Shown here: positions 29,044 to 36,986 of the stretch, piece by piece | How the letters are laid out: every line of letters begins with the position of its first letter | How positions within the stretch are numbered: position 1 is the first letter of the stretch | Assembly (NCBI GenBank): GCA_001577345.1 | Contig: LSLI01000011.1 | Location: forward strand, 1-58,000 | Source of the DNA: Candidatus Gallionella acididurans | Lineage (GTDB): Bacteria; Pseudomonadota; Gammaproteobacteria; Burkholderiales; Gallionellaceae | DNA length: 58,000 nucleotides | Reading direction: 5' to 3' | Program-made: the position numbers and the translations under genes | The notes under the pieces: model-generated | What the model saw: the letters and a program-made list of their open reading frames with translations, nothing else | Database searches by the model: none | What the model was told of the DNA's origin: nothing

Positions 29044-29658
29044 TCAATCAAACAGCTCCACATCACCTTCCAATTTGGCATATTGCAGGCGCGTGTTGTA
29101 TTCCGCCTCACGGCTGATGATCGTATCGTTATGCACCTGCTTCAGGTTCTTCACCCTGACCAAACCGGTAGCGGGAAAGTAATACACTTTGCGCGGATTG
29201 ACATCCAGCATATCCTGGGCGACAACAGGTATTTTTTCCGTCTTTAGAAATTGCGTGACGAATTCGGCATTGCGTTCGCCCACATTGTTGACGGTAAAGC
29301 CCCTCAGCACCGAGGCTCCGCCGAACACCTTGGCCTCAAAGTTACTCCGTTTTGCACCCATCTTGAGCAACTGGTTTATCAGTATTTCCATCGCATAAGC
29401 GCCATAGCGTGCCGATGCGCCAAGCGGATTGTTGCGGTCCTGTCCGCTATGCGGCAGCATGAAGTGGTTCATTCCGCCGATTCCATTGACCTTGTCGCGT
29501 ATGCACGCGCAAACGCAGGAACCCAGAACCGTGACCAATACCATGTTCCGCGCTGTTGCATAGTATTCCCCGGGAAGTATCTTGGCCGCCTCGGTATTAT
29601 GTTCGCGGTCAAAATACAGATGCGGAGACAATATCTCTTCATAACCTTCCCTGGACAT
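29044..29658 (-). CDS. cheD: Chemoreceptor glutamine deamidase CheD
   Basis: Deamidates receptor glutamines and can interact with CheC-type phosphatases. The catalytic Cys is in VLGSCVCACIRD and the catalytic His in GGMNHFMLP, followed by KVFGGASVL. The ATG at 29658 follows GAGAGGG and gives 204 aa. ATG 29682 and TTG 29697 are alternatives. It lies between cheR and cheB. No CheC or CheX is seen in the window. Confidence 0.94.
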   Translation of the reverse strand: MSREGYEEILSPHLYFDREHNTEAAKILPGEYYATARNMVLVTVLGSCVCACIRDKVNGIGGMNHFMLPHSGQDRNNPLGASARYGAYAMEILINQLLKMGAKRSNFEAKVFGGASVLRGFTVNNVGERNAEFVTQFLKTEKIPVVAQDMLDVNPRKVYYFPATGLVRVKNLKQVHNDTIISREAEYNTRLQYAKLEGDVELFD

Positions 29659-29697
29659 AGCGGAACACCCTCTCTGCCCCATCTTCAGGGCAATCAA

Positions 29698-30573
29698 TTA
29701 TTTTTTAGCCTGCCGGTACGCATGAGCTCCGGAATCAGTCAACTCATACACCGTCTTGCCGCGCGACTTGAACAGGTGTTTTGCATTGTATAAGCTTTCC
29801 GAATGCCCGGAGAAGACCAGTCCGTCCGGCTGCAGCAGGGGGGCGAAACGCTGCAGTATCCTGAGCTGCGTTGCCTTGTCGAAATAGATCATCACATTGC
29901 GGCAAAATATCGCATCCAAAGGACCGCGTATCGGCCAGACATCATTGAGTAAATTAACCTGCATGAAAGTTATCATGGCACGCAATTCGGGCCTTACCCT
30001 GACGAACCCCGATTGCTTTCCGGTTCCCATGAGGAAGTGTCGTTTTACCACTGCCTCGGAAAGCTTTCCGACACGCTCGACAGGATAAATTCCGGCGTCC
30101 GCTGTCGCCAGCACACTGGTATCCACATCAGTGGCGATAATGGAAATGTCGGGCGCAAAGCCGCCAAATGTGTCTGCCAGCGTCATCGCCATCGAGTATG
30201 GCTCCTCGCCGGTCGAGGCGGCCGAGCACCAAAGAACAACCTTGTGTTTTCCCCTTTGCCTGGCGACATGCTCCGCCAAAATCGGGAAATGGTGGGGTTC
30301 GCGAAAGAACGAGGTCAGGTTGGTGGTTAGCGAATTGACGAATGCCTGCCACTCTGCATCGTTGCCTTCCAGCAACGCCAGATAATCCTTGAAATTATTG
30401 ACCCCCGTCGCGCGCAAGCGGCGTGCCAGACGGCTATAAACCATGTGCTGTTTGGATGGCTTCAGCGAAATACCGGCATGCTCGTAAATCAGCTTGCAAA
30501 TTCTTTTGAAGTTCTCCTCGGTGAACACGAATTCACGTTCGCGCCCGTCGCTGGTTTGCAGCTTAATGGTCAT
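29698..30573 (-). CDS. cheR: Chemotaxis protein methyltransferase CheR
   Basis: SAM-dependent methylation of receptor glutamates. An N-terminal helical domain (FKRICKLIYEHAGISL) is followed by the Rossmann domain with VVLWCSAASTGEEPYS, ATDVDTSVLATA and IFCRNVMIYFD. Length 291 aa. The preceding receptor ends in a CheR-tether-like pentapeptide. A terminator lies between the receptor gene and cheR, so cheR-cheD-cheB may also have its own promoter. Confidence 0.96.
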   Translation of the reverse strand: MTIKLQTSDGREREFVFTEENFKRICKLIYEHAGISLKPSKQHMVYSRLARRLRATGVNNFKDYLALLEGNDAEWQAFVNSLTTNLTSFFREPHHFPILAEHVARQRGKHKVVLWCSAASTGEEPYSMAMTLADTFGGFAPDISIIATDVDTSVLATADAGIYPVERVGKLSEAVVKRHFLMGTGKQSGFVRVRPELRAMITFMQVNLLNDVWPIRGPLDAIFCRNVMIYFDKATQLRILQRFAPLLQPDGLVFSGHSESLYNAKHLFKSRGKTVYELTDSGAHAYRQAKK

Positions 30574-30594
30574 AACACCCCGGACTGAATGCGC

Positions 30595-30624
30595 AAAAAA
30601 TAACCCCGCAAAAATTCGCGGGGT
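30595..30624 (-). terminator. Intrinsic terminator between the receptor gene and cheR
   Basis: On the minus strand ACCCCGC (30624-30618), loop GAATTTTT, GCGGGGT (30609-30603), then TATTTTTT. This is a 7-bp GC-rich stem with a good T-run. It lies about 250 bases downstream of the receptor stop and about 22 bases before the cheR ATG. It could be partial, letting some transcription into cheRDB. Confidence 0.75.
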
Positions 30625-30872
30625 ACAGGCTAAATATTTTCTTCATGAACCCCCGGGCATTGTGCCAGTCCCGGAAGAATCGAATATATCCAGTATCACC
30701 AATATACATTCCGCCATAGTGGCCAGAGTAACCCGGATCGCGGCGACTCATCCTGCCCGGCGAATCGGATTGCATCCTCAATTCTGTCTTAACAATTCAG
30801 GCAGTTTTCATGACAGATTGTCACGCCATTGCACCGGCCAAAGTTTACACGGACTGGCAAGTTTTAGCGAGA
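30625..30872. other. Gene-free interval downstream of the receptor gene
   Basis: I see no convincing gene, tRNA or repeat here. A 70-72-codon minus-strand frame spans it but runs through the terminator and into cheR. The interval would be a long 3' untranslated region of the receptor transcript. Confidence 0.4.
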
Positions 30873-32594
30873 TTAGAACTCGCGCCACTCCCCGTCCCGG
30901 TCATCCTTGCCGTCTTTAATTTCGGCCACTCTTCGCCCCTTCCCCTGTTGGGTCAGTGCAGCCAACCGGGCGGCCCGTGGAATTGCAATAACCGCAGGTT
31001 TAACGGGATTTGCAACAGCCATCCGGAATTCTTCACCGCCCGCCTGCAGCTTGAACACGTCTACCGCTTGTTTCAATGCTTCCGCCTGCCCCTGCATCGC
31101 CTCGGCAGCGGCGGCCGCCTGTTCCACCAGCGCGGCGTTCTGCTGCGTCATGTCGTCCATTTGCACGATCGCCTGGTTGACTTCCTCTATGCCCGCGCTC
31201 TGCTCGCTCGAGGCCGCCGAGATCTCGGCCATGATATCGGTGACGCGCTTCACCGCATCGACGACTTCATGCATCGTGGCCCCGGCCTGGTCCACCTGTT
31301 TCGAGCCGGCATAGATTTTGTCCATTGAGGTGTCGATCAGGACCTTGATTTCCTTGGCCGCCGCCGCCGAGCGTTGCGCCAGGTTGCGCACCTCGGATGC
31401 CACTACCGCGAAGCCGCGCCCCTGTTCGCCGGCGCGCGCCGCTTCCACGGCGGCGTTCAGCGCCAGGATGTTGGTCTGGAAGGCGATGCCTTCGATGACG
31501 CCGATGATGTCGGCGATCTTCCCCGAGCTGGCGCTGATCAGGGCCATGGTCCGCACCACGTCGTCCACCATCTGGCCGCCTTTGGCGGCGATATCCGAGG
31601 CGTTGACCGCCAGTTGTTTGGCCTGCTTGGCGTTCTCTGCGTTCTGCTTCACGGTCGAGGTCAGCTCTTCCATGCTGGAGGCGGTCTCTTCCAGGCTGGA
31701 GGCCTGTTCTTCGGTGCGCTGCGACAGGTCGCTGTTGCCCGCGGCAATTTCCTGCGCGGCAGTGCTGATGGAATCGGTGGTATTGCGCACCTTGCCGACG
31801 ATGCCGGTAAGTTTGTTGATCATGTCCTTGACTGCGAACAGCATGCTGCTGTTGTCGCTTCCCCTGGTGCTTACTTCAACCGCCAAGTCTCCATCCGCCA
31901 CGCGCTTGACCACTTCGGCGACATAAGCCGGTTCTCCGCCGAGTTGCACTACGACGCTGCGGGTGATGAGCCAGGAGATGAATGCTCCCAGCAGCAGCGC
32001 TATGGCCGCCAGTGAAATCACCATCACGCGCGCGGTGAAATAGGCCGTGTGGGCCGACTCCACGCTTTTTGCAGTATCTTGCTCCTGGGATGAAATCATT
32101 TCGGACAGCTCTGCCAGCCACTTGTCCTGGTTAGGCTGAACTTCATAGATCAGAACCTGTGTCGCCTCGAATTTTTTGCTGTCTCTGCCCAACCGGATGG
32201 CTTTATCGATCTGCGGCTGGGTCTGGTTTCGAGCTTCCGCGATTTTCGCAAGCTGCGCCATCTCGGATTCATTCTTGATCATCGAATTCAATAGCCTGGC
32301 ATTTTCGTCATATTCTGCCCGTGCCTTGGTGATGAGTGCGGCTTGCGCCTCCACACCCTCCTCTTCGAGGATCAACGCGATATTGCGCACCGCAATTGAA
32401 ATGGTGTTCAAATCTCCGCGCATGGCATATAGACGTGCTATTTTCACCATGTTGTCCTGGGTAACGCCGTCCATCTTGTCCTGTATTTTCGCCATCAGCG
32501 ACAGGCCCAAGCCTGCCAGCATGACCATCAGCACCAGCACTACACCAAAGCCCAAGCCCAGGCGCACTCCTACTTTCAGATTCCCCAGCGACAT
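30873..32594 (-). CDS. Methyl-accepting chemotaxis protein with C-terminal CheR-tether motif
   Basis: Inner-membrane chemoreceptor of 573 aa. The first membrane helix (about residues 10-32) is followed by a periplasmic four-helix-bundle-like domain (about 35-185), a second helix (about 188-212), HAMP, and the cytoplasmic hairpin with the tip [20 protein letters not shown]. The last residues are GEWREF, which fit the W-x-x-F tail that tethers CheR/CheB in enteric receptors (NWETF). GGGGGGAAGT before the ATG at 32594 decides the start. It follows cheW, so it is probably the dedicated receptor of this che operon. The ligand cannot be told. Confidence 0.94.
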   Translation of the reverse strand: MSLGNLKVGVRLGLGFGVVLVLMVMLAGLGLSLMAKIQDKMDGVTQDNMVKIARLYAMRGDLNTISIAVRNIALILEEEGVEAQAALITKARAEYDENARLLNSMIKNESEMAQLAKIAEARNQTQPQIDKAIRLGRDSKKFEATQVLIYEVQPNQDKWLAELSEMISSQEQDTAKSVESAHTAYFTARVMVISLAAIALLLGAFISWLITRSVVVQLGGEPAYVAEVVKRVADGDLAVEVSTRGSDNSSMLFAVKDMINKLTGIVGKVRNTTDSISTAAQEIAAGNSDLSQRTEEQASSLEETASSMEELTSTVKQNAENAKQAKQLAVNASDIAAKGGQMVDDVVRTMALISASSGKIADIIGVIEGIAFQTNILALNAAVEAARAGEQGRGFAVVASEVRNLAQRSAAAAKEIKVLIDTSMDKIYAGSKQVDQAGATMHEVVDAVKRVTDIMAEISAASSEQSAGIEEVNQAIVQMDDMTQQNAALVEQAAAAAEAMQGQAEALKQAVDVFKLQAGGEEFRMAVANPVKPAVIAIPRAARLAALTQQGKGRRVAEIKDGKDDRDGEWREF

Positions 32595-32641
32595 ACTTCC
32601 CCCCGACTTAAGCAATGATTTTGAAACTTGATGCGGGCAAT

Positions 32642-33133
32642 TTAGGCGGCGGATTCTGCCGCCTCGACCAGTTCCATTTCGCGGCTGGTCATCAGCTTCT
32701 CGATGTCCACCAGGATCAGCATGCGCTCGTCCACCGTGCCCAAGCCCTGCAGGTAGCGGGTGTCCATGCCGGCCCCGAATTCCGGGGCCGGCTTGATCTG
32801 CTCCGCTTTCAGCGTCAGCACGTCGGACACGCCGTCCACCACCATGCCCACCACCCGGTTCGCCACGTTCAGGATGATCACCACCGTGGTTTCGTCGTAG
32901 CTGACCCGGCCCAGCCTGAATTTGATACGCATGTCCACGATGGGCACGATGCTGCCGCGCAGGTTGATCACGCCCTTGATGAATTCGGCGGTGTTGGCGA
33001 TGCTCGTCACCGCATCGTAGCCGCGGATCTCCTGCACCTTGAGGATGTCGATGGCGTATTCCTCGGCGCCCAGCGTGAAGGTCAGCAGCTCGCGACCGGA
33101 TCCCGCCGCTCCCGGTTCCTGATCAGATTGCAT
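32642..33133 (-). CDS. cheW: Chemotaxis coupling protein CheW
   Basis: Links the receptor to CheA. A single CheW domain of 163 aa: [52 protein letters not shown] and [18 protein letters not shown]. It lies between cheA and the receptor gene on the same strand. Confidence 0.95.
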   Translation of the reverse strand: MQSDQEPGAAGSGRELLTFTLGAEEYAIDILKVQEIRGYDAVTSIANTAEFIKGVINLRGSIVPIVDMRIKFRLGRVSYDETTVVIILNVANRVVGMVVDGVSDVLTLKAEQIKPAPEFGAGMDTRYLQGLGTVDERMLILVDIEKLMTSREMELVEAAESAA

Positions 33134-33232
33134 GGCATCTCCTCCTGCTATTTAAAAATTTGAAAAATTATCGCCTTCAGGTCGCCTTCATCTCGCGGAG
33201 AGAATTTGCCCGGTAGCGAAAGTTTCGCCAAG

Positions 33233-35365
33233 CTAATCCCCATGCTCCCGCGACATGAACCGCTGCGACAATTTGACCAGCGAACTCACGTCCATGATCA
33301 TGGCGACCCGTCCATCACCCATGATCGTGGCTCCGGACACGCCATCCACCTTGCGGTAATTGGTTTCCAGGCTCTTGATTACCACCTGATGCTGCCCTAC
33401 CAGTTCGTCCACGAACAGGGCGACCTTCCGGCCTTCCGTTTCCAGCAGCACCAGTATCCCTTCGCAGGGATCGGTTATTTTTGGTTTGATATTGAACACT
33501 TTATGCAGCGTAATGATCGGCAGATATTCGCCCCGCACTTGTACCAACTTGCCTTGCCCGCCGACTTCATTGATATCGCCGGCCCCGGGCCGGAACGACT
33601 CTATGATGAAGCCGAGCGGAATGATATATATCTGCTCGCCCACGGCCACAGACAAGCCATCCAGAATCGCCAATGTCAGCGGCAGGCGGATAGCGACGGT
33701 GCTGCCTTTTCCCTGCCGGGATGTTACATCGACACGGCCGCCGATACCCTCGATATTTCTTTTCACCACGTCCATGCCCACGCCGCGCCCGGAAACATCC
33801 GTGATGGCGATTGCTGTTGTAAAGCCGGGGGCATAAATCAATTTCCAGACATCTTCATCGCTCATGCCGTCACTGACGGATATGCCATTCTCCCTGGCTG
33901 TTGCCAGTATCCGCTCGCGGTTCAAGCCCGCCCCGTCATCCGACACCTCAATGACGATATTGCCGCCCTGATGAGCGGCACGCAGTGTGATGGTGCCTTG
34001 CGGGTCCTTGCCCCTGGCGACACGGTCCCCGGGAAGTTCGATACCGTGATCCAGGCTGTTGCGCACCAGATGGGTGAGCGGGTCGCTGATTTTTTCGATC
34101 AGTCCCTTGTCCAGCTCGGTACTCTCACCAATGATTTTGAGTTGCACCTTCTTGTTGAGCTTGCCTGCACTGTCCCGCACCACACGCTGGAAGCGGTTGA
34201 ATACCAGGCTGATCGGCATCATGCGCACCGACATCACCGAGTCTTGCAGGTCGCGGGTGTTGCGCTCGAGCTGCGCCAAGCCATTGATCAGCTGTTCGTG
34301 CAACACCGGGTCCATACTGGATACGATTTCCGCCAGCATGGACTGGGTGATGACCAGCTCCCCGACCAGATTGATCATCGCATCCACTTTGCCCACGCTG
34401 ACACGGATGGAAGTGTCGCTTCCTGTTACTGCAGAAACCCTGTCCGCAGCACGGCGGCCGGGGACGTCATCGTGCCGCGCATCCAACCGGGGCGGCGGCT
34501 GGATCCGGGATACGGGTTCTTCGAAGAAACCATAACCCTGAGCATTTTCCCTACCCGATTTTATCGCCCCGGGTTCCACGAAAAAACCATAGCCCTCGCC
34601 ATCCGCACTGACCGGGTACGATTCATCAAAAAGGCCGTATCCCTGCCCGACACCGACCGCGTTGTCGGGGATGGTCTCCCGGACCGAAATTGCAAGCTGT
34701 TCCGGCTTTAGAAAGAACGAGAATATCTCGCGCAAATCCGCTTCGGATGCGTAAGCGGTCAGTGACAAATCCACCGCATCATCGGTAATTATTTTATTTT
34801 CGATCTTGCCCAGATTGCCCAGGTCATCAAGCAAATTCTCGAGGTGAAGCCGGTCAGGAAAGATGCCGGGCGAATTGGCAAACCGGATTCTGTAAACATG
34901 CCGCACGGAAGTATGCGTCTTTGCGGCGGGCGGATGGGCACTTCCCACCGCGGGAGCCCCGCCTGAATTATTGGCCAGGCGCTCCAATGTTGCGCAAATC
35001 TCCATGGAGGCCGCTTCGTCGGCAACAGTTCCATTCTGGTGCGCCTCCAGCAAGCCACGCAGCACATCGCCCGCGTGCAGAATTGCGTCCACCATTCCGC
35101 GCGTGAGTGCAATCTCATTTTTGCGTATGCGGTCCAGCAACGTTTCCAGAATATGGGTCACATCGGCCATATCGGTAAAACCGAAAGTGCCGCTGCCCCC
35201 TTTTATGGAATGGGCAGCACGGAAAATTGCATTTAGCTGGTCCGCATCCGGCGCATCCGGATCGAACGCAAGCAACAGACTCTCCATGCTCGCGAGATGT
35301 TCGGCGGCCTCGTCAAAAAATACCTGGTAGAACTGGCTCATGTCGATGGACATAGGCTCTTCCAT
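33233..35365 (-). CDS. cheA: Chemotaxis histidine kinase CheA
   Basis: Phosphorylates CheY and CheB. The 710-aa chain has P1 with phospho-His52 (RAAHSIKGGSGTFGF), a P2-like region (about 155-240), a linker with three GYG(L/F)F repeats, P3 dimerisation, and P4 ATPase with H-box LVRNSLDHGIE, DDGAGLN and SGRGVGMDVVK. A C-terminal CheW-like P5 follows. No receiver domain is fused, which separates it from the two hybrid CheAs upstream. Start: ATG 35365; ATG 35353, preceded by GGAAGAG, is equally possible. Confidence 0.95.
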   Translation of the reverse strand: MEEPMSIDMSQFYQVFFDEAAEHLASMESLLLAFDPDAPDADQLNAIFRAAHSIKGGSGTFGFTDMADVTHILETLLDRIRKNEIALTRGMVDAILHAGDVLRGLLEAHQNGTVADEAASMEICATLERLANNSGGAPAVGSAHPPAAKTHTSVRHVYRIRFANSPGIFPDRLHLENLLDDLGNLGKIENKIITDDAVDLSLTAYASEADLREIFSFFLKPEQLAISVRETIPDNAVGVGQGYGLFDESYPVSADGEGYGFFVEPGAIKSGRENAQGYGFFEEPVSRIQPPPRLDARHDDVPGRRAADRVSAVTGSDTSIRVSVGKVDAMINLVGELVITQSMLAEIVSSMDPVLHEQLINGLAQLERNTRDLQDSVMSVRMMPISLVFNRFQRVVRDSAGKLNKKVQLKIIGESTELDKGLIEKISDPLTHLVRNSLDHGIELPGDRVARGKDPQGTITLRAAHQGGNIVIEVSDDGAGLNRERILATARENGISVSDGMSDEDVWKLIYAPGFTTAIAITDVSGRGVGMDVVKRNIEGIGGRVDVTSRQGKGSTVAIRLPLTLAILDGLSVAVGEQIYIIPLGFIIESFRPGAGDINEVGGQGKLVQVRGEYLPIITLHKVFNIKPKITDPCEGILVLLETEGRKVALFVDELVGQHQVVIKSLETNYRKVDGVSGATIMGDGRVAMIMDVSSLVKLSQRFMSREHGD

Positions 35366-35422
35366 GGGGTTTTCATTCCGGGAACTCCGGCTGGGACAGG
35401 CATCAGTTTGCAGGCGGTGACA

Positions 35423-35788
35423 TCAGCCAATCACCTTTTTGACCACCTCCAGCAATTTATGCGGGTCGAACGGCTTGACCAGCCAGCCCGTCGCTCCGGC
35501 CGCCCTGCCCTGATTTTTCATGTCGTCACTGGATTCGGTGGTCAACATCAGTATCGGCGTGGACACGAACTGGGGAAGCGCCCGCAACGCTTTGATCAGC
35601 GCCAAGCCATCCATCCTTGGCATGTTCTGGTCAGTCAGTATCAGATCGATGGCATTGGCCCCGGCCTTGTCCAGCCCTTCCTGGCCGTCAGCCGCCTCAA
35701 TGACGGCATAGCCGGCAGATTTAAGGGTAAAAGCCACCATCTGACGAATGGAGGTGGAGTCATCAACAGCCAAAATAGTTTTCGCCAT
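35423..35788 (-). CDS. cheY: Chemotaxis response regulator CheY
   Basis: Single-domain receiver, 121 aa. Acidic pair in LAVDDSTS, phospho-acceptor Asp53 in ILTDQNMPRMDG, conserved Thr in LMLTTESS and Lys in WLVKPFDP. The start MAKTILAVDDS is chosen at 35788. It is followed by cheA and preceded by the membrane CheZ-like gene. Confidence 0.95.
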   Translation of the reverse strand: MAKTILAVDDSTSIRQMVAFTLKSAGYAVIEAADGQEGLDKAGANAIDLILTDQNMPRMDGLALIKALRALPQFVSTPILMLTTESSDDMKNQGRAAGATGWLVKPFDPHKLLEVVKKVIG

Positions 35789-35891
35789 TTTTTCCCGCTC
35801 AGAATGTATAGTTAAAATGGTAATTCCAGAGTACTGAACCAGGGCATTAATTACCAAAAAATGCCGTCGGCCATTGCCATGCTTCCCAAAA

Positions 35892-36782
35892 CTAAAACAA
35901 TTCTATATCGCCCGTGCCAAAGTTTTTCTGCGCGACAGGATTGGCTTTCTGCCTGTTCAGCGACACAACGTATTTGTCCAGCAGGAGATTATAGGCGGCG
36001 ATTTGCTCCATATACTCCTTGTGTGTCGGGCTGCCCGATTTGCCTTTGCCCTTGCCCATTTCACTTGCCACCTCCTGCAGTGCGGCCATGCGCATTCTGG
36101 CGTGCTCAATCAGCTGTGAACTCATATCCTGAAACTGCAGGGTGGATATGACCACCAGCACATTCTGTTCCACATTGGCGCTGATCATATTAAGCTCAAG
36201 CGCATTATCAGCCACGATTTGATTGAAAGAATTCAGGTACGCCGTCATGGCCTGAATATGCCGACTGGATTCCGCTGCCAACGCAGCATTGCTTTCCGCA
36301 GGGTTGCTGCCGGGATATTCCGGAACCGCCAGAGAGCGCCCGACATCGGCTGCCAGGTCCTGGATCTGTTTGCTGAAATCATTGGTATGGCGGGAAAGAT
36401 CGCGCACTCCGTCGGAAATCGCGATGAAATTGCTTACCAGCCTGGATATGGCATCATTGAGTATCGCCTGCGTGTTGCCCAATTCGGTGTGTGCCGAGCT
36501 GAGTTGTTCGGATATCTCATTGCCCAGCTGCACGTGAAAGGCACTGCTCTCCTGGAGGAACTCGTGCCCGCTCGATGATAACGAATCTGACGCGTTCCTG
36601 AAATTTTCGCCGGCTTGCCTGACCAGATAGCCCAAACACACCAGCATGGTCAAGAACACCAGCACATCGGCCAGCAGATATCTTGAATTGTGCAGATACA
36701 GTATTACGTCCCCTCCCAGCAAGATGCCGCTAATCAATGCACCGGCTGCGGCAAGGCGGGAGTAATTTTTAATGCTTGTCAT
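35892..36782 (-). CDS. Membrane protein with CheZ-like D-x3-Q motif, possible tethered CheY phosphatase
   Basis: A 296-aa protein with two N-terminal membrane helices (about residues 9-30 and 36-55) joined by a very short loop. A long, mostly helical cytoplasmic part follows, without HAMP or the canonical receptor tip. Near the end of the helical region it reads LQFQDMSSQLIEHA, with Asp219 and Gln223 spaced as the catalytic D and Q of CheZ (FQDLTGQ in E. coli). A Gly/Lys linker (GKGKGKSG), a second helix pair and the extreme C-terminus GTGDIELF follow. That acidic/hydrophobic tail recalls the CheY-binding tail of CheZ. It sits directly upstream of cheY, and no classical cheZ is present. Function is inferred. 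ATG 36782 is preferred over GTG 36812. Confidence 0.75.
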   Translation of the reverse strand: MTSIKNYSRLAAAGALISGILLGGDVILYLHNSRYLLADVLVFLTMLVCLGYLVRQAGENFRNASDSLSSSGHEFLQESSAFHVQLGNEISEQLSSAHTELGNTQAILNDAISRLVSNFIAISDGVRDLSRHTNDFSKQIQDLAADVGRSLAVPEYPGSNPAESNAALAAESSRHIQAMTAYLNSFNQIVADNALELNMISANVEQNVLVVISTLQFQDMSSQLIEHARMRMAALQEVASEMGKGKGKSGSPTHKEYMEQIAAYNLLLDKYVVSLNRQKANPVAQKNFGTGDIELF

Positions 36783-36986
36783 TTCCTGAATTCCACTCGT
36801 TTTCCCGCACACAATTTGTTATCCCCCGGGATACGAACCCGGCCCCGCGAAGCCTTGCACCATCGCGTCAAATACTAACGTGTTTAAGTTGGTGTAACAA
36901 CCGAATGTTACCGCGTTTGCCGCACGGGAAACCGGCCGGGAGCGGGTTTTCGCAACCGGTCACAGCGGAAGAATATCGCGAGAAAT

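Noticed and set aside
30563-30781. Minus-strand frame of 72 codons between the receptor gene and cheR, with a fairly protein-like composition
   Set aside because: It runs through a strong terminator hairpin and 11 bases into cheR, and its possible starts have Shine-Dalgarno sequences too close to the ATG. No family is recognisable.
33206-34711. Plus-strand open frame of 501 codons
   Set aside because: Antisense to cheA. Composition is that of a reverse-strand shadow, rich in His, Gln and Arg.
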